Of a stretch of 33,521 bases of DNA, positions 15,799 to 25,065 are shown one piece after another. The stretch's first letter is position 1; the number at the start of each line of letters is the position of its first letter. The stretch is from the NCBI GenBank assembly GCA_964586425.1, contig CAZPHI010000023.1:1-33521 (forward strand). The letters run 5' to 3'. The notes under the pieces are model-generated. The model was given only the letters and a program-made list of their open reading frames with translations, ran no database searches and was not told the DNA's origin. Source of the DNA: CAZPHI01 sp964586425. GTDB lineage: Bacteria > Bacillota > Clostridia > Lachnospirales > Lachnospiraceae. Position numbers and translations under genes: made by a program.

Positions 15799-17049
15799 TT
15801 ATAATCCTATTTTTCCCATTATTTCATGTGGAATATATGCTTCCACTTCAATACCTTCTGCTGTATATTCTTCTTTTATCAACTGACCGTATTTTCTAAT
15901 AAGCTGTATCTTTCCTGCTTCATCAAAGCCAAATGTTTTCTCGATATGAACCTTGCTCTCACGAAGCACATCTTCTAGAGAACTCATCAATTCATCAATT
16001 CCATCGCCTCGTTTGGCTGAGATATGAAGAATCTTATCAGCTTTAAAATCTCTAAGTATAGGTACTGTAGTTAGTTTATCACATTTATTAAAAAGTGTAA
16101 TTACCGTTTTACCTTCAACACCCAACTTTTCAAGTGTATCATATACAATTGCCATCTGTAACTCAAAATCTTCATTAGAAGCATCAACTACATGAATAAT
16201 TATATCTGCATACTTTGCTTCCTCAAGTGTACTTCTGAATGCATCAATAAGATTATGCGGAAGCTTACTGATGAACCCAACTGTATCTGTTAACATTATC
16301 TGCTCTTTACTTGGTAATTCAAGCATTCTTGTAGTAGGATCAAGTGTGGCAAACAGCTTATCCTCAGACAACACCTGCGCATCTGTTAATTTGTTAAGTA
16401 GTGTTGATTTGCCTGCGTTAGTATACCCCACTATAGCTGCAACAGTTGTGTGACTCTGGCTTCTCTGCTGTCTCGCAACTTCACGATGCTTTTTAACACT
16501 TTCAAGTTCTTTTGAAAGCTGAGATACTCGGTCTCTAATCAATCGTCTATCCGTCTCAATTTTCTTTTCACCAGGTCCCCTTGTTCCTATACCACCGCCA
16601 AGTCTGGATAATGACTTACCAAGCCCTGCCAGCCTTGACATTCTATACTTCAACTGTGCCATCTCAACCTGAATCTTACCTTCACTTGTTGATGCATGAG
16701 CTGCAAATATATCAAGTATTACAATTGTCCTGTCAATAACCTTAGTATCTAACTCATCTTCAAGATTATTAAGCTGAGCCGGAGACAGTTCATCATCACA
16801 GATTATGCCTGTTGCGTTAGTTTCCCATATTAACTCTTTTACCTCTTCAATTTTTCCTTTTCCTATATAAGTACCCGGATGAATTGATTCTCTATTCTGT
16901 ATTATTGTTCCAACAACAGTGGCTCCAGCTGTTTTAGCAAGTTCACCAAGTTCTTCTAGTGATTCTTCAATATGATCATTATCATCCAGCTTCACGCCAA
17001 CTAAAATCACCTTTTCTATTGTTTCTGACATGTCAAATCCTTCTGCCAT
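15799..17049 (-). CDS. hflX: Ribosome-associated GTPase HflX
   Basis: 416 residues. GTPase of the Obg-HflX class that binds 50S or 70S ribosomes and helps rescue or split stalled ribosomes. The N-terminal HflX domain (about 1-195) includes NRESIHPGTYIGKGK and the glycine-rich LSRLGGGIGTRGPGE. The G domain follows, with G1 GYTNAGKST, G3 DTVGF and G4 NKCD. AGGAGG is 5 bases from the ATG at 17049. It is 24 bases after ptsI and 14 bases before thyA, so cotranscription is likely although the functions are unrelated. Confidence 0.95.
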   Translation of the reverse strand: MAEGFDMSETIEKVILVGVKLDDNDHIEESLEELGELAKTAGATVVGTIIQNRESIHPGTYIGKGKIEEVKELIWETNATGIICDDELSPAQLNNLEDELDTKVIDRTIVILDIFAAHASTSEGKIQVEMAQLKYRMSRLAGLGKSLSRLGGGIGTRGPGEKKIETDRRLIRDRVSQLSKELESVKKHREVARQQRSQSHTTVAAIVGYTNAGKSTLLNKLTDAQVLSEDKLFATLDPTTRMLELPSKEQIMLTDTVGFISKLPHNLIDAFRSTLEEAKYADIIIHVVDASNEDFELQMAIVYDTLEKLGVEGKTVITLFNKCDKLTTVPILRDFKADKILHISAKRGDGIDELMSSLEDVLRESKVHIEKTFGFDEAGKIQLIRKYGQLIKEEYTAEGIEVEAYIPHEIMGKIGL

Positions 17050-17073
17050 TCGCGCCTCCTACTAATATTAATA

Positions 17074-18789
17074 CTAATCCTGCCTTGGCTCCAGCTCCGC
17101 AAGATAGTTGACTATTTCCTTTTCCGTCCAGAGCTTCATAACATTTTCCATAATATTCTTAGCATCTTCTAAGCTCCACGATGCAATATTCTTTCTTGTT
17201 TCCAGTATATTCGATGCAGTCACGCTGAACTCATCCAGCCCAAATGCAAGCAGCAATGGAATCATATTCGGATTAGCTGCCGCTTCACCACACATTCCTA
17301 CTGGTATTCCTTCATTATGTCCACATTGAATTATATGTCTTATCGAACGCAGCACTGCCGGATTAAAAGGAGAATACAGATATGCCACATTCTCATTACC
17401 TCTGTCTACCGCAACTGTATACTGAATCAAATCATTCGTACCTATCGAGAAAAAATCCACCTCTTTGGCTAGGACATCCGCCATCAAACTTGCGGCTGGC
17501 GTTTCAATCATTACTCCTAGCTTAATATTCTTATTATACTTGATTTCCTTTTTATCTAGTTCATTGCTAATATTGTGTATATGCCTCTTCACATCAACAA
17601 CTTCAGAAAGTGATGTTACAAGTGGAATCATTATTCTTATATCCCCATATGCGCTTGCTCTCAAGATGGCTCTAAGCTGCCTGGTGAATACATCAACTCT
17701 GTCCAAACAGTATCTAATAGCCCGATATCCAAGGAATGGATTATTCTCTTTGGTTAAGCCCATATAAGGTATATCTTTATCTCCACCTACATCCAGTGTT
17801 CTTATTATAACTGGCTTGTTCTTGCAGATAATGGCAGCTTTTTTGTAAGCTTCAAACTGTTCTTCCTCGGTAGGCATTGTATACCCATTCATGAATAGGA
17901 ATTCTGTTCTGAATAATCCAATCCCCTCCGCACCCGAATCAATCGCTTTCGCAGCCTCTTCTGGCATTCCAATATTGGCCACAAGTTCAACTTTTTTGCC
18001 ATCCATGGATAGCGTATCGCGTGATATATATTTTCTCAATTCAAGCTGTTTCTCAATATAACACTTCTGCTTTCTATTATATATCTCCAAAGTCTTACCT
18101 AATGGGTTAACAAATACTTCGCCATATGAGCCATCCACAATAACTTGTTCCTTATTGTGAATCTCTGACATCGCATTCCTGACATTCAAAACAGCTGGAA
18201 TCTCAAGTGCTCTAGCAAGAATTGCTGCATGCGATGTATCACCGCCACGCTCAGTTACAATACCAACCACATGATTTGTATCCATTACTGCAGTTATTGA
18301 TGGTGTCAACTCCTTTGCAATAATTACAGTATCTTTCGGAAGTTCACTCAGATTCACATCTTCTATATTCATAAGAATTCTAAGAATCCTTGTTTTCATA
18401 TCCTCTATATCCGCTGCTCTTTGAGCTAGAGTTTCATCTTCCATAGAGCTAAAAAGCTTTATTAATACATTGCAAGCCTCCTCTATAGCTGCTTCACAGC
18501 ATATCTTCTCATCTTTTATGCAGTCAGTAATCCTGCTGTTAAGCTCCTGGTCATTAACAAGATATATCTGGTTTTGCAGAATCATCGATTCCTTCTTACC
18601 AAGCTTTCCATTAAGATTATTAATTAGCTCCGTTGTCCTCTGGATAAATGTTTTTTTCGCTTCTTCGTAACGACTTACCTCTTCTTCTACTAATTGGATA
18701 TGCTCCTTTTTTACCTCTACAGAGGTATCATTAATTATCATAGCGTAACCAATTCCGATACCACCTGATGTACCAATGCCTCGTTTCAT
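17074..18789 (-). CDS. ptsI: PTS enzyme I (phosphoenolpyruvate--protein phosphotransferase)
   Basis: 571 residues from the ATG at 18789, 5 bases after GGAGG; an in-frame upstream start would add 19 residues that do not belong to the family. It passes phosphate from PEP to HPr. The N-terminal HPr-binding and phosphohistidine domain carries the active H187 in GGDTSHAAILAR. The C-terminal PEP-binding barrel shows GIGLFRTEFLFM, DVGGDKDIPYMGL and the GMCGEAA cysteine loop. Length and motifs are standard. ptsH is not adjacent in this window, unlike the common ptsHI arrangement. It heads the run ptsI-hflX-thyA-folA-zinc-ribbon gene and lies just after a terminator. Confidence 0.96.
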   Translation of the reverse strand: MKRGIGTSGGIGIGYAMIINDTSVEVKKEHIQLVEEEVSRYEEAKKTFIQRTTELINNLNGKLGKKESMILQNQIYLVNDQELNSRITDCIKDEKICCEAAIEEACNVLIKLFSSMEDETLAQRAADIEDMKTRILRILMNIEDVNLSELPKDTVIIAKELTPSITAVMDTNHVVGIVTERGGDTSHAAILARALEIPAVLNVRNAMSEIHNKEQVIVDGSYGEVFVNPLGKTLEIYNRKQKCYIEKQLELRKYISRDTLSMDGKKVELVANIGMPEEAAKAIDSGAEGIGLFRTEFLFMNGYTMPTEEEQFEAYKKAAIICKNKPVIIRTLDVGGDKDIPYMGLTKENNPFLGYRAIRYCLDRVDVFTRQLRAILRASAYGDIRIMIPLVTSLSEVVDVKRHIHNISNELDKKEIKYNKNIKLGVMIETPAASLMADVLAKEVDFFSIGTNDLIQYTVAVDRGNENVAYLYSPFNPAVLRSIRHIIQCGHNEGIPVGMCGEAAANPNMIPLLLAFGLDEFSVTASNILETRKNIASWSLEDAKNIMENVMKLWTEKEIVNYLAELEPRQD

Positions 18790-18837
18790 GCGCACCTCCA
18801 TACTTGAGTGTTTCAACACATCTGACTGCTTCATAAG

Positions 18838-18866
18838 AAAAAACAAGCTGCCATATCGAAGGCAGC
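18838..18866 (-). terminator. Intrinsic terminator of the PF06541 gene
   Basis: On the minus strand 6-bp GC-rich arms GCTGCC/GGCAGC around an 8-base loop are followed by TTGTTTTTT. It separates the pgsA-like unit from ptsI, whose promoter I could not place with confidence. Confidence 0.72.
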
Positions 18867-18889
18867 CTGTATATATTAATGCCTCAGCA

Positions 18890-19471
18890 TTACTTAATAT
18901 CTAATGTATTATTGGATATATCACATGATTCTTCTTTTTTCACACCTAATGACTTAGCAAAATTATAAGTAAAATCACAGATATATGATACAACTAACAC
19001 AAGCGCTAAAATTCTTACAACATTAAAACTGATGCTTGTCGCTGCAAGCTCTACATAATTGTTAAAGAAGCCGAATATAAACAATGCCAAAAATCCCCAT
19101 GCCAATGTACTTTGCAGGCAAAGAATTCCCTTATAATTGAATCTAAGATGATCATAATTCCACCACACTTCTCCGAATAGCTTAAGCATTATCTGTGCCG
19201 TTAGATATTCGAATGCGGTAGCACATATACATCCAAATACATATAATGCGATATAATTATGTTGTATTGGTGCGAATATATTGAATGCAATGAATGTTCC
19301 AAACCCATATATAACACAGAATGGCATCTTAGCAAAGCCTCTATTCTCCCAATAACCTAACTGCTTTCTAATTACAATACATTCCATTGCCCAGCCAAAG
19401 AAACTGTATATAAAGAACCATATAGCAAACTGATATATATTCATATTATGAAATTGAAAATTATTAATCAC
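18890..19471 (-). CDS. PF06541 integral membrane protein (putative ABC-transporter type IV)
   Basis: 193 residues. GGAGG (19482-19478) is 6 bases from a GTG at 19471; the longer open frame would run into the upstream gene without a ribosome binding site. About five hydrophobic segments are seen. Family motifs are FGWAMECIVIRKQLGYWENRGF followed by YGFGTF, and later FEYLTAQIM and a WNYDHLRFNYKG segment, which match PF06541, a family of unknown function named for loose similarity to transporter permeases. No ATPase is nearby. It follows the PgsA-like gene by 25 bases and precedes a terminator, so the two probably form a unit. Confidence 0.75.
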   Translation of the reverse strand: MINNFQFHNMNIYQFAIWFFIYSFFGWAMECIVIRKQLGYWENRGFAKMPFCVIYGFGTFIAFNIFAPIQHNYIALYVFGCICATAFEYLTAQIMLKLFGEVWWNYDHLRFNYKGILCLQSTLAWGFLALFIFGFFNNYVELAATSISFNVVRILALVLVVSYICDFTYNFAKSLGVKKEESCDISNNTLDIK

Positions 19472-19496
19472 GATAATCCTCCACTCCCATTCAGAA

Positions 19497-20087
19497 TCAA
19501 TAAATCCTGAATTCAGTATCACCATTCTTAGTATCTTTATACATTTGAATATATATTCTCATATACATTACAAGCGCAAGTGTTAATACACATCCACAAA
19601 CAATAAGAAGCATAACTTGTATTGCATTATTTAATTCAGGCATTACAATCAAAACAAGCATAACTGCGTATAATACAGCAGTGCAAACTTTGCCGTACCA
19701 TTTTGCTCCATTAATTCTTTTGTTGCATTTTTTGTATACGTAAAGTGATGTAAAGAAGCATAAAGCTTCCTTTACAACCAGATAAATAACTAACACAAGC
19801 ATATATTGTATCCTGAATGTTACACATACAATCATTGCAAGCTGCATTAATTTATCTGCAACCGGATCAATCATCTTGCCCAAATCTGTAATCATATTAC
19901 ATCTTCTAGCAATCTGTCCATCCAAAAAATCTGTAATTCCTGATATAAGTACTATACCGGCTGCAAGATAGTAATCTTTAGGTTCATTAGCACATAAAAA
20001 TGTGTACATAAACACCGGTACAAGAATAATTCTAATATAGCACAAAATGTTAGGAATCTTATATAAATCACTAATTTTAAAATCCAA
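19497..20087 (-). CDS. pgsA: CDP-alcohol phosphatidyltransferase, PgsA-like
   Basis: 196 residues. GGAGG lies 7 bases before a TTG codon at 20087 that begins the conserved frame (DFKISDLYKIPN); no ATG is available near it. The CDP-alcohol signature D-x2-DG-x2-AR-x8-G-x3-D-x3-D is complete in TDFLDGQIARRC through GKMIDPVADK (about residues 53-80). About five or six membrane segments follow. The N-terminal IPNILCYIRIILVP is typical of phosphatidylglycerophosphate synthases, so it probably transfers the phosphatidyl group to glycerol-3-phosphate. Cardiolipin-type or another headgroup specificity cannot be excluded. It is downstream of icd. Confidence 0.82.
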   Translation of the reverse strand: MDFKISDLYKIPNILCYIRIILVPVFMYTFLCANEPKDYYLAAGIVLISGITDFLDGQIARRCNMITDLGKMIDPVADKLMQLAMIVCVTFRIQYMLVLVIYLVVKEALCFFTSLYVYKKCNKRINGAKWYGKVCTAVLYAVMLVLIVMPELNNAIQVMLLIVCGCVLTLALVMYMRIYIQMYKDTKNGDTEFRIY

Positions 20088-20157
20088 AATATTTCCTCCA
20101 CACCTTTATACTATTGACAAAACATCTTACCCAAAACATGTACTCTACAAGTAATTA

Positions 20158-21363
20158 TTACATTGCCTCAAGTGTAGTTCTGATTGCTTTAATGAAATCC
20201 TCACTGTTAAGTATCTGTGGATTTTCCATTGTTGTAATAATAGCAAGATCATTAGTCATCTTACCATCTTCAATAGTTTTAATACAGGCTTTCTCAAGTT
20301 TATCTGCAAATGTCTGTAATTCCTGATTGTTATCAAGCTCGCCACGTTTTCTTAACGCACCAGACCATGCATAGATTGTTGCAATAGGGTTAGTAGATGT
20401 CTTCTCTCCCTTAAGATGTCTATAATAATGTCTCTGAACAGTACCATGTGCTGCTTCATATTCATAATTACCTTCTGGTGATACAAGTACTGATGTCATC
20501 ATTGATAATGAGCCAAATGCTGATGCAACCATATCACTCATTACATCACCATCATAATTCTTACAAGCCCAGATATAACCACCTTCTGAACGCATAACTC
20601 TTGCAACTGCATCATCAATCAATGTATAGAAGTAAGTAATGCATGCTTCTTCGAACTTCTTTGCATATTCATTATCGTAGATTTCCTGGAAAATATCTTT
20701 GAATGTATGGTCATATTTCTTTGAAATAGTATCCTTAGTTGCGAACCAAAGATCCTGTTTTGTATCAAGTGCAAAATTAAAGCAGCTTCTTGCAAAACTT
20801 TCAATTGACTTTGTAACATTATGCATACCCTGAATAATTCCAGGTCCCTTGAATTCATGAATAACTTCTCTTGTCTCTGAGCCATCCTCTGCAGTATATA
20901 CAAGTTCTGTCTTTCCTGCTGCTGGAATCTTCATCTCAACACCCTTATATACATCACCATATGCATGTCTTGCAATTGTAATTGGTTTTACCCAGTTCTT
21001 AACATATGGCTCAATTCCTTTTACAATGATTGGAGCACGGAATACTGTACCATCAAGAATTGCTCTGATTGTGCCATTAGGGCTCTTATACATCTCTTTA
21101 AGGTCATATTCCTTCACACGAGCTGCATTAGGTGTAATAGTTGCGCACTTAACAGCTACGCCATACTTCTTTGTTGCATTAGCTGAATCAACTGTTACCT
21201 GGTCATTAGTTTCGTTACGGTTAACTAATCCCAAATCATAATATTCTGTATTAAGATCAATGAATGGAAGTAAAAGCTCATCTTTAATCATCTTCCATAA
21301 AATTCTTGTCATCTCATCTCCATCCATCTCAACAATAGGTGTAGTCATTTTAATTTTATTCAT
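20158..21363 (-). CDS. icd: NADP-dependent isocitrate dehydrogenase, eukaryotic-type
   Basis: 401 residues. Oxidatively decarboxylates isocitrate to 2-oxoglutarate, making NADPH. The sequence follows the homodimeric eukaryotic-type subfamily: MDGDEMTRILW near the start, NDQVTVDSANA, KCATITPNAARV, KSPNGTIRAILDGTVFR, and YGDVYKG. The C-terminal nucleotide loop includes AAHGTVQRHYY with the Arg-His pair that contacts the NADP 2'-phosphate. The ribosome binding site (AGGG) is weak, but the start fits the family and a strong promoter lies 60 bases upstream. No citrate synthase or aconitase gene is adjacent. A likely role is 2-oxoglutarate supply for glutamate. Confidence 0.95.
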   Translation of the reverse strand: MNKIKMTTPIVEMDGDEMTRILWKMIKDELLLPFIDLNTEYYDLGLVNRNETNDQVTVDSANATKKYGVAVKCATITPNAARVKEYDLKEMYKSPNGTIRAILDGTVFRAPIIVKGIEPYVKNWVKPITIARHAYGDVYKGVEMKIPAAGKTELVYTAEDGSETREVIHEFKGPGIIQGMHNVTKSIESFARSCFNFALDTKQDLWFATKDTISKKYDHTFKDIFQEIYDNEYAKKFEEACITYFYTLIDDAVARVMRSEGGYIWACKNYDGDVMSDMVASAFGSLSMMTSVLVSPEGNYEYEAAHGTVQRHYYRHLKGEKTSTNPIATIYAWSGALRKRGELDNNQELQTFADKLEKACIKTIEDGKMTNDLAIITTMENPQILNSEDFIKAIRTTLEAM

Positions 21364-21374
21364 TCTATTACCCT

Positions 21375-21389
21375 GTGCGGCTTACGCAC
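21375..21389 (-). promoter_or_regulatory. Small hairpin in the icd leader
   Basis: 5-bp GC-rich arms GTGCG/CGCAC around a 5-base loop lie 12 bases upstream of the icd start, just before the weak ribosome binding site. It may affect initiation. Confidence 0.35.
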
Positions 21390-21422
21390 TTTCCTTTCCA
21401 CTTAGTTATGTTTTTAACGAAA

Positions 21423-21451
21423 ATTATAAGACATTTTTTATTTTTTGTAAA
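21423..21451 (-). promoter_or_regulatory. Promoter of icd
   Basis: On the minus strand TTTACA, a 17-base spacer and a perfect TATAAT; the leader is about 50 bases. It lies 20 bases past the putP stop. Confidence 0.62.
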
Positions 21452-21470
21452 TGCTGTTTATCACTGATAA

Positions 21471-23039
21471 TTAATTCTGCATTAATTCTTCTGCAGTTTT
21501 ATCAGATGCTACATCATCAAATTCAGCTATCATCTCTTCTGTTGGAGCCTTTGTCAAAAGACTGAATACAACTATACAGATAATACTGATTGTAAATCCA
21601 AGTACAAGCGAATATAAACCTGTTGAAACTGCAAGTGTCTGTCCATTGAATGGAATATAATCCCACACAAGTACTGTAGCTGCACCAGATGCAATACCTG
21701 CAACTGCACCAGCAAGATTAGTACGCTTCCAGAATAATGACATAAGTACAATTGGTCCAAATGCTGAGCCAAGTCCAGCCCATGCATCAGATACCAGACC
21801 CATAATACTGCTGTTTGGATTCCATGCAATCAAGTAAGCAATAACAGTAACAACTACAACTGTAATTCTACTGAATAAAAGAACTTTTTTGTCTTTTGCC
21901 TTAGGGTTAATTACGCCCTTATATATATCCTGTGATACTGATGAAGCTGTAACAAGCAACTGTGAATCTGCAGTAGACATAATTGCTGCAAGAATTCCAC
22001 ACAAGAAAATACCACCAATGAAAGGAAGCGCAATATCACTTGTGAATATCTTCTTAATCATCTCAATAAAGATATTCTCTGTTGTACCACCAGTAACGCC
22101 AAGAATAGTTGCATCATGATTAAAAAGATATGCTCTTCCGATAACACCTATAAAACAAGCAAATGCAAGAGAAATAGCTACCCATACAATACCGATTACT
22201 CTTGACTTCTTTAATTCTTTTTCACTCTTAACAGCCATAAATCTTGTAAGTATATGAGGCATACCACAGTATCCTAGTCCCCATGCAAGACTTGATATAA
22301 CTGAGACAATTGTAAGTCCTTTGCCACCATCTTCAAGTGGATTAAGGAATGAAGCCGAACCCCCGGCAACACCACTTGCATCAAGAATGCCAGATATATT
22401 ACTACCACCAACGATACAGTAAGCAACAATTGGAATAACCATCAGACCTACTAACATAAGCATTCCCTGAATGAAATCAGTTACACATACAGCCTTGAAT
22501 CCACCCATGAATGTATAACATAGAATAACAATTGCACCAATTGTTAATGCTACGTGATAATCAACATTCTCAAATACAACGTTGAATAATTTGCCACCAG
22601 CTGCTAATGCAGATGCTGTATATACAAGGAAAAATATAACTATAATAACTGAAGATATTGTTAATAAAATCTTCTTTGTATCATGAAAACGATTAGTAAA
22701 GTATTCAGGAAGTGTTAAAGCGTTGTTGGCTCTAATTGTATATCTATATAATCTCTTTGATATAACAAGCCAATTGAACACTGTTCCAAGGAATAAACCA
22801 ACAGCAATCCATATCTCACCGGTTCCTGCTGCATAAATAGCTCCTGGAAGACCCATAAGAAGCCATCCACTCATATCTGATGCCTGTGCTGATAAAGCAA
22901 CAACCCATCCTCCCATTCCTCGTCCACCAAGGAAGTAATCTTCAGTATTTTTTGAACTTGTTGCATACATTGCGCCAATAACGAGCATCATTACCAAGTA
23001 GGCACCGAATGCAATAAGTATCCATATGTTGTTATCCAT
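21471..23039 (-). CDS. putP: Sodium/proline symporter
   Basis: 522 residues from the ATG at 23039, after AGAGAGG with a 12-base gap; upstream in-frame codons are in the promoter region. It is a member of the solute:sodium symporter family with about 13 membrane helices. Family marks include NTEDYFLGGRGMGGW, the conserved SGWLLMGLPGAIY in helix 2 and GLGYCGMPHILTRFMAV. The STADSQLLVTASSVSQDIYK loop carries the conserved SADSQ-type motif, with Ser residues of the sodium site. These together favour proline transport. The C-terminal tail is acidic. It is divergent from asnB over an intergenic region holding a 19-bp palindrome that may control it. Confidence 0.9.
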   Translation of the reverse strand: MDNNIWILIAFGAYLVMMLVIGAMYATSSKNTEDYFLGGRGMGGWVVALSAQASDMSGWLLMGLPGAIYAAGTGEIWIAVGLFLGTVFNWLVISKRLYRYTIRANNALTLPEYFTNRFHDTKKILLTISSVIIVIFFLVYTASALAAGGKLFNVVFENVDYHVALTIGAIVILCYTFMGGFKAVCVTDFIQGMLMLVGLMVIPIVAYCIVGGSNISGILDASGVAGGSASFLNPLEDGGKGLTIVSVISSLAWGLGYCGMPHILTRFMAVKSEKELKKSRVIGIVWVAISLAFACFIGVIGRAYLFNHDATILGVTGGTTENIFIEMIKKIFTSDIALPFIGGIFLCGILAAIMSTADSQLLVTASSVSQDIYKGVINPKAKDKKVLLFSRITVVVVTVIAYLIAWNPNSSIMGLVSDAWAGLGSAFGPIVLMSLFWKRTNLAGAVAGIASGAATVLVWDYIPFNGQTLAVSTGLYSLVLGFTISIICIVVFSLLTKAPTEEMIAEFDDVASDKTAEELMQN

Positions 23040-23082
23040 ATTATTATAAAACCTCTCTCTATAAATATTGTGATTTTTATTT

Positions 23083-23101
23083 TTTTGCATATTATGCAAA
23101 A
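23083..23101. promoter_or_regulatory. 19-bp palindrome, candidate operator between putP and asnB
   Basis: TTTTGCATATTATGCAAAA is a perfect inverted repeat with 9-bp arms and a single central base. It begins about 3 bases after the predicted putP transcript start and lies 47 bases upstream of the asnB -35 box, a position suited to repression of putP. Confidence 0.5.
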
Positions 23102-23110
23102 TACTTCATC

Positions 23111-23119
23111 ATTATATCA
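23111..23119 (-). promoter_or_regulatory. Candidate extended -10 promoter of putP
   Basis: The minus strand reads TGATATAAT, an extended -10 element with a perfect TATAAT. The matching -35 region is poor. Confidence 0.4.
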
Positions 23120-23147
23120 TTAAATATAGTTCAATGCTATAAAAATA

Positions 23148-23176
23148 TTGTATTTAATAAGAATTTTTGCTATAAT
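23148..23176 (+). promoter_or_regulatory. Promoter of asnB
   Basis: TTGTAT, a 17-base spacer and a perfect TATAAT preceded by TGC (extended -10). The transcript would start near 23183, about 35 bases before the ATG. Confidence 0.65.
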
Positions 23177-23217
23177 GCAATACCATAAAGATAGATTTGG
23201 AGGATATTAAAGATAAT

Positions 23218-25056
23218 ATGTGTGGATTTGCTGGATTTACAGGATATCTTGAGAATGGTGATGCTGTTCTTACAGATATGATGAATAAAATTATACATCG
23301 TGGTCCGGATAGTGCCGGACAACACATTGACGGAAAGGCATACCTCGGATTCAGACGTCTGAGCATTATTGACCTTGACTTTGGAAGCCAGCCAATGTAC
23401 AACGAAACTGATGATGTTGTCATAACATTCAATGGTGAGATATATAACCATCAGGACCTTCGAAAAGAACTTATTGAAAAGGGTCATACATTCAAGAATA
23501 ATTCAGATACAGAAGTATTAATTCATGCTTACGAAGAGTATGGCGAAGATATGCTTAACAAACTTCGTGGTATGTTCGCTTTTGTAATTTGGGATAGTAA
23601 GAATGAAACAATATTTGGTGCAAGGGATTTCTTTGGAATTAAGCCATTCTACTATGCACAGATTAATGGCAATCTTGTATTTGCGTCAGAGATAAAAAGT
23701 ATTCTCGCATATCCAGGATATAAGCGAGAGGTTAACGAAGTAGCACTTGAGAACTACCTTACATTCCAGTATTCAGTTCTTGAAGAAACATTCTTCAAGG
23801 GCATCTTCAAATTAATGCCTGCTCACTGTCTTACATTCAAGAATGGTGAACTTTCAATCAAGAGATACTGGGAGCCTAAGTTTGAAGCTGATGAGAACGC
23901 ATCTCTCGAGGAAATCGTAGAAAAAATCGACAATGCAATGCATGATTCAGTTGAACACCACAAAATCAGTGATGTTGAAGTTGGTTCTTTCCTTTCAAGT
24001 GGTGTTGATTCAAGCTATGTTGCAGCTACTTTCAACGGAGACAAAACATTTACCGTAGGCTTCGATTATGAGAAGTACAATGAGATCAATTACGCAAAAG
24101 CTCTATCAGAGAAGATTAAGATAGATAATTACAGTAAGCTTATTACTACTGATGAATATTGGGATTCAATTGCAAAGATTCAGTACCAGATGGACGAACC
24201 TCTAGCTGACCCTGCGGCTATTGCACTTTACTTCGTAAGCCAGACTGCAGCTAAGCATGTTAAGGTTGCACTTTCTGGTGAAGGTGCTGATGAATTCTTC
24301 GGTGGATACAACATATACCACGAGCCATTCTCATTAAAGCCTATGCAGAAGATTCCAAGACCAATTCGTAGTGTACTCGGCAAAGCTGCCTCTGCTATTC
24401 CACTTAAGTTCAAGGGCAAGAATTATCTTATTCGTGCAAGTAAAACTTTGGAAGAACGTTTTATTGGTAATGCATTCATGTTCAATGAAAGCGAGCGAAG
24501 CCGCCTGTTAAAGACGCCAACTGGCAAGTATCCTCATACAGAGCTTACTAAACCATTCTATGATAAAGTCAAGGGTTTGGATGATGTTACAAGAATGCAG
24601 TATATCGATATTAACTTCTGGCTTATTGGAGATATTCTTCTGAAAGCAGATAAGATGAGTATGGCACATTCACTTGAAGTACGTGTACCATTCCTTGATA
24701 AAGAGGTATTCGAGGTTGCGAGACATATTCCAACCAAATATAAAGTTAATAAACAGAACACAAAATACGCTATGCGTATGGCTGCCCACAAATATCTGCC
24801 AGATATGGTAGCTGAGAAGAAAAAACTTGGTTTCCCTGTTCCTATTAGAATTTGGTTAAAGGATGACAAATATTACTCGATCGTACGAAATTCTTTCACA
24901 AGTGAGGCATCAAAGAAGTATTTTAACACAGATGCATTAGTCAAATTACTTGATGATCACAAAGCTGGCAAAGAAGATAATTCTAGAAAGATATGGACAA
25001 TCTATATGTTCCTTGTTTGGTATGAAGATTTCTTTGGTCAGAATGCTATAGCTTAA
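23218..25056 (+). CDS. asnB: Asparagine synthetase (glutamine-hydrolysing)
   Basis: 612 residues. Makes asparagine from aspartate, glutamine and ATP. The start is set at the ATG at 23218 because the N-terminal nucleophile must be Cys2 (MCGFAGFTGY) after Met removal. GGAGG at 23199-23203 is then 14 bases away, which is long; a TTG at 23197 would bury the cysteine. The class II amidotransferase domain (about 2-210) shows RRLSIID, FNGEIYN and ARDFFGIKP. The synthetase domain follows, with the pyrophosphate loop SSGVDSS, GEGADEFFGGY and a KADKMSMAHSLEVRVPFLD segment. A terminator follows at once, so it is monocistronic. Divergent putP may share control. Confidence 0.95.
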   Translation: MCGFAGFTGYLENGDAVLTDMMNKIIHRGPDSAGQHIDGKAYLGFRRLSIIDLDFGSQPMYNETDDVVITFNGEIYNHQDLRKELIEKGHTFKNNSDTEVLIHAYEEYGEDMLNKLRGMFAFVIWDSKNETIFGARDFFGIKPFYYAQINGNLVFASEIKSILAYPGYKREVNEVALENYLTFQYSVLEETFFKGIFKLMPAHCLTFKNGELSIKRYWEPKFEADENASLEEIVEKIDNAMHDSVEHHKISDVEVGSFLSSGVDSSYVAATFNGDKTFTVGFDYEKYNEINYAKALSEKIKIDNYSKLITTDEYWDSIAKIQYQMDEPLADPAAIALYFVSQTAAKHVKVALSGEGADEFFGGYNIYHEPFSLKPMQKIPRPIRSVLGKAASAIPLKFKGKNYLIRASKTLEERFIGNAFMFNESERSRLLKTPTGKYPHTELTKPFYDKVKGLDDVTRMQYIDINFWLIGDILLKADKMSMAHSLEVRVPFLDKEVFEVARHIPTKYKVNKQNTKYAMRMAAHKYLPDMVAEKKKLGFPVPIRIWLKDDKYYSIVRNSFTSEASKKYFNTDALVKLLDDHKAGKEDNSRKIWTIYMFLVWYEDFFGQNAIA

Positions 25057-25065
25057 TATAACAGC

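Noticed and set aside
18808..18819. GTGTTTCAACAC palindrome in the ptsI leader
   Set aside because: Arms are only 5 bp and there is no context to support a regulator site.
19472..19525. Longer N-terminus for the PF06541 protein overlapping the PgsA-like gene
   Set aside because: No ribosome binding site fits it, whereas GGAGG sits 6 bases before the GTG at 19471.
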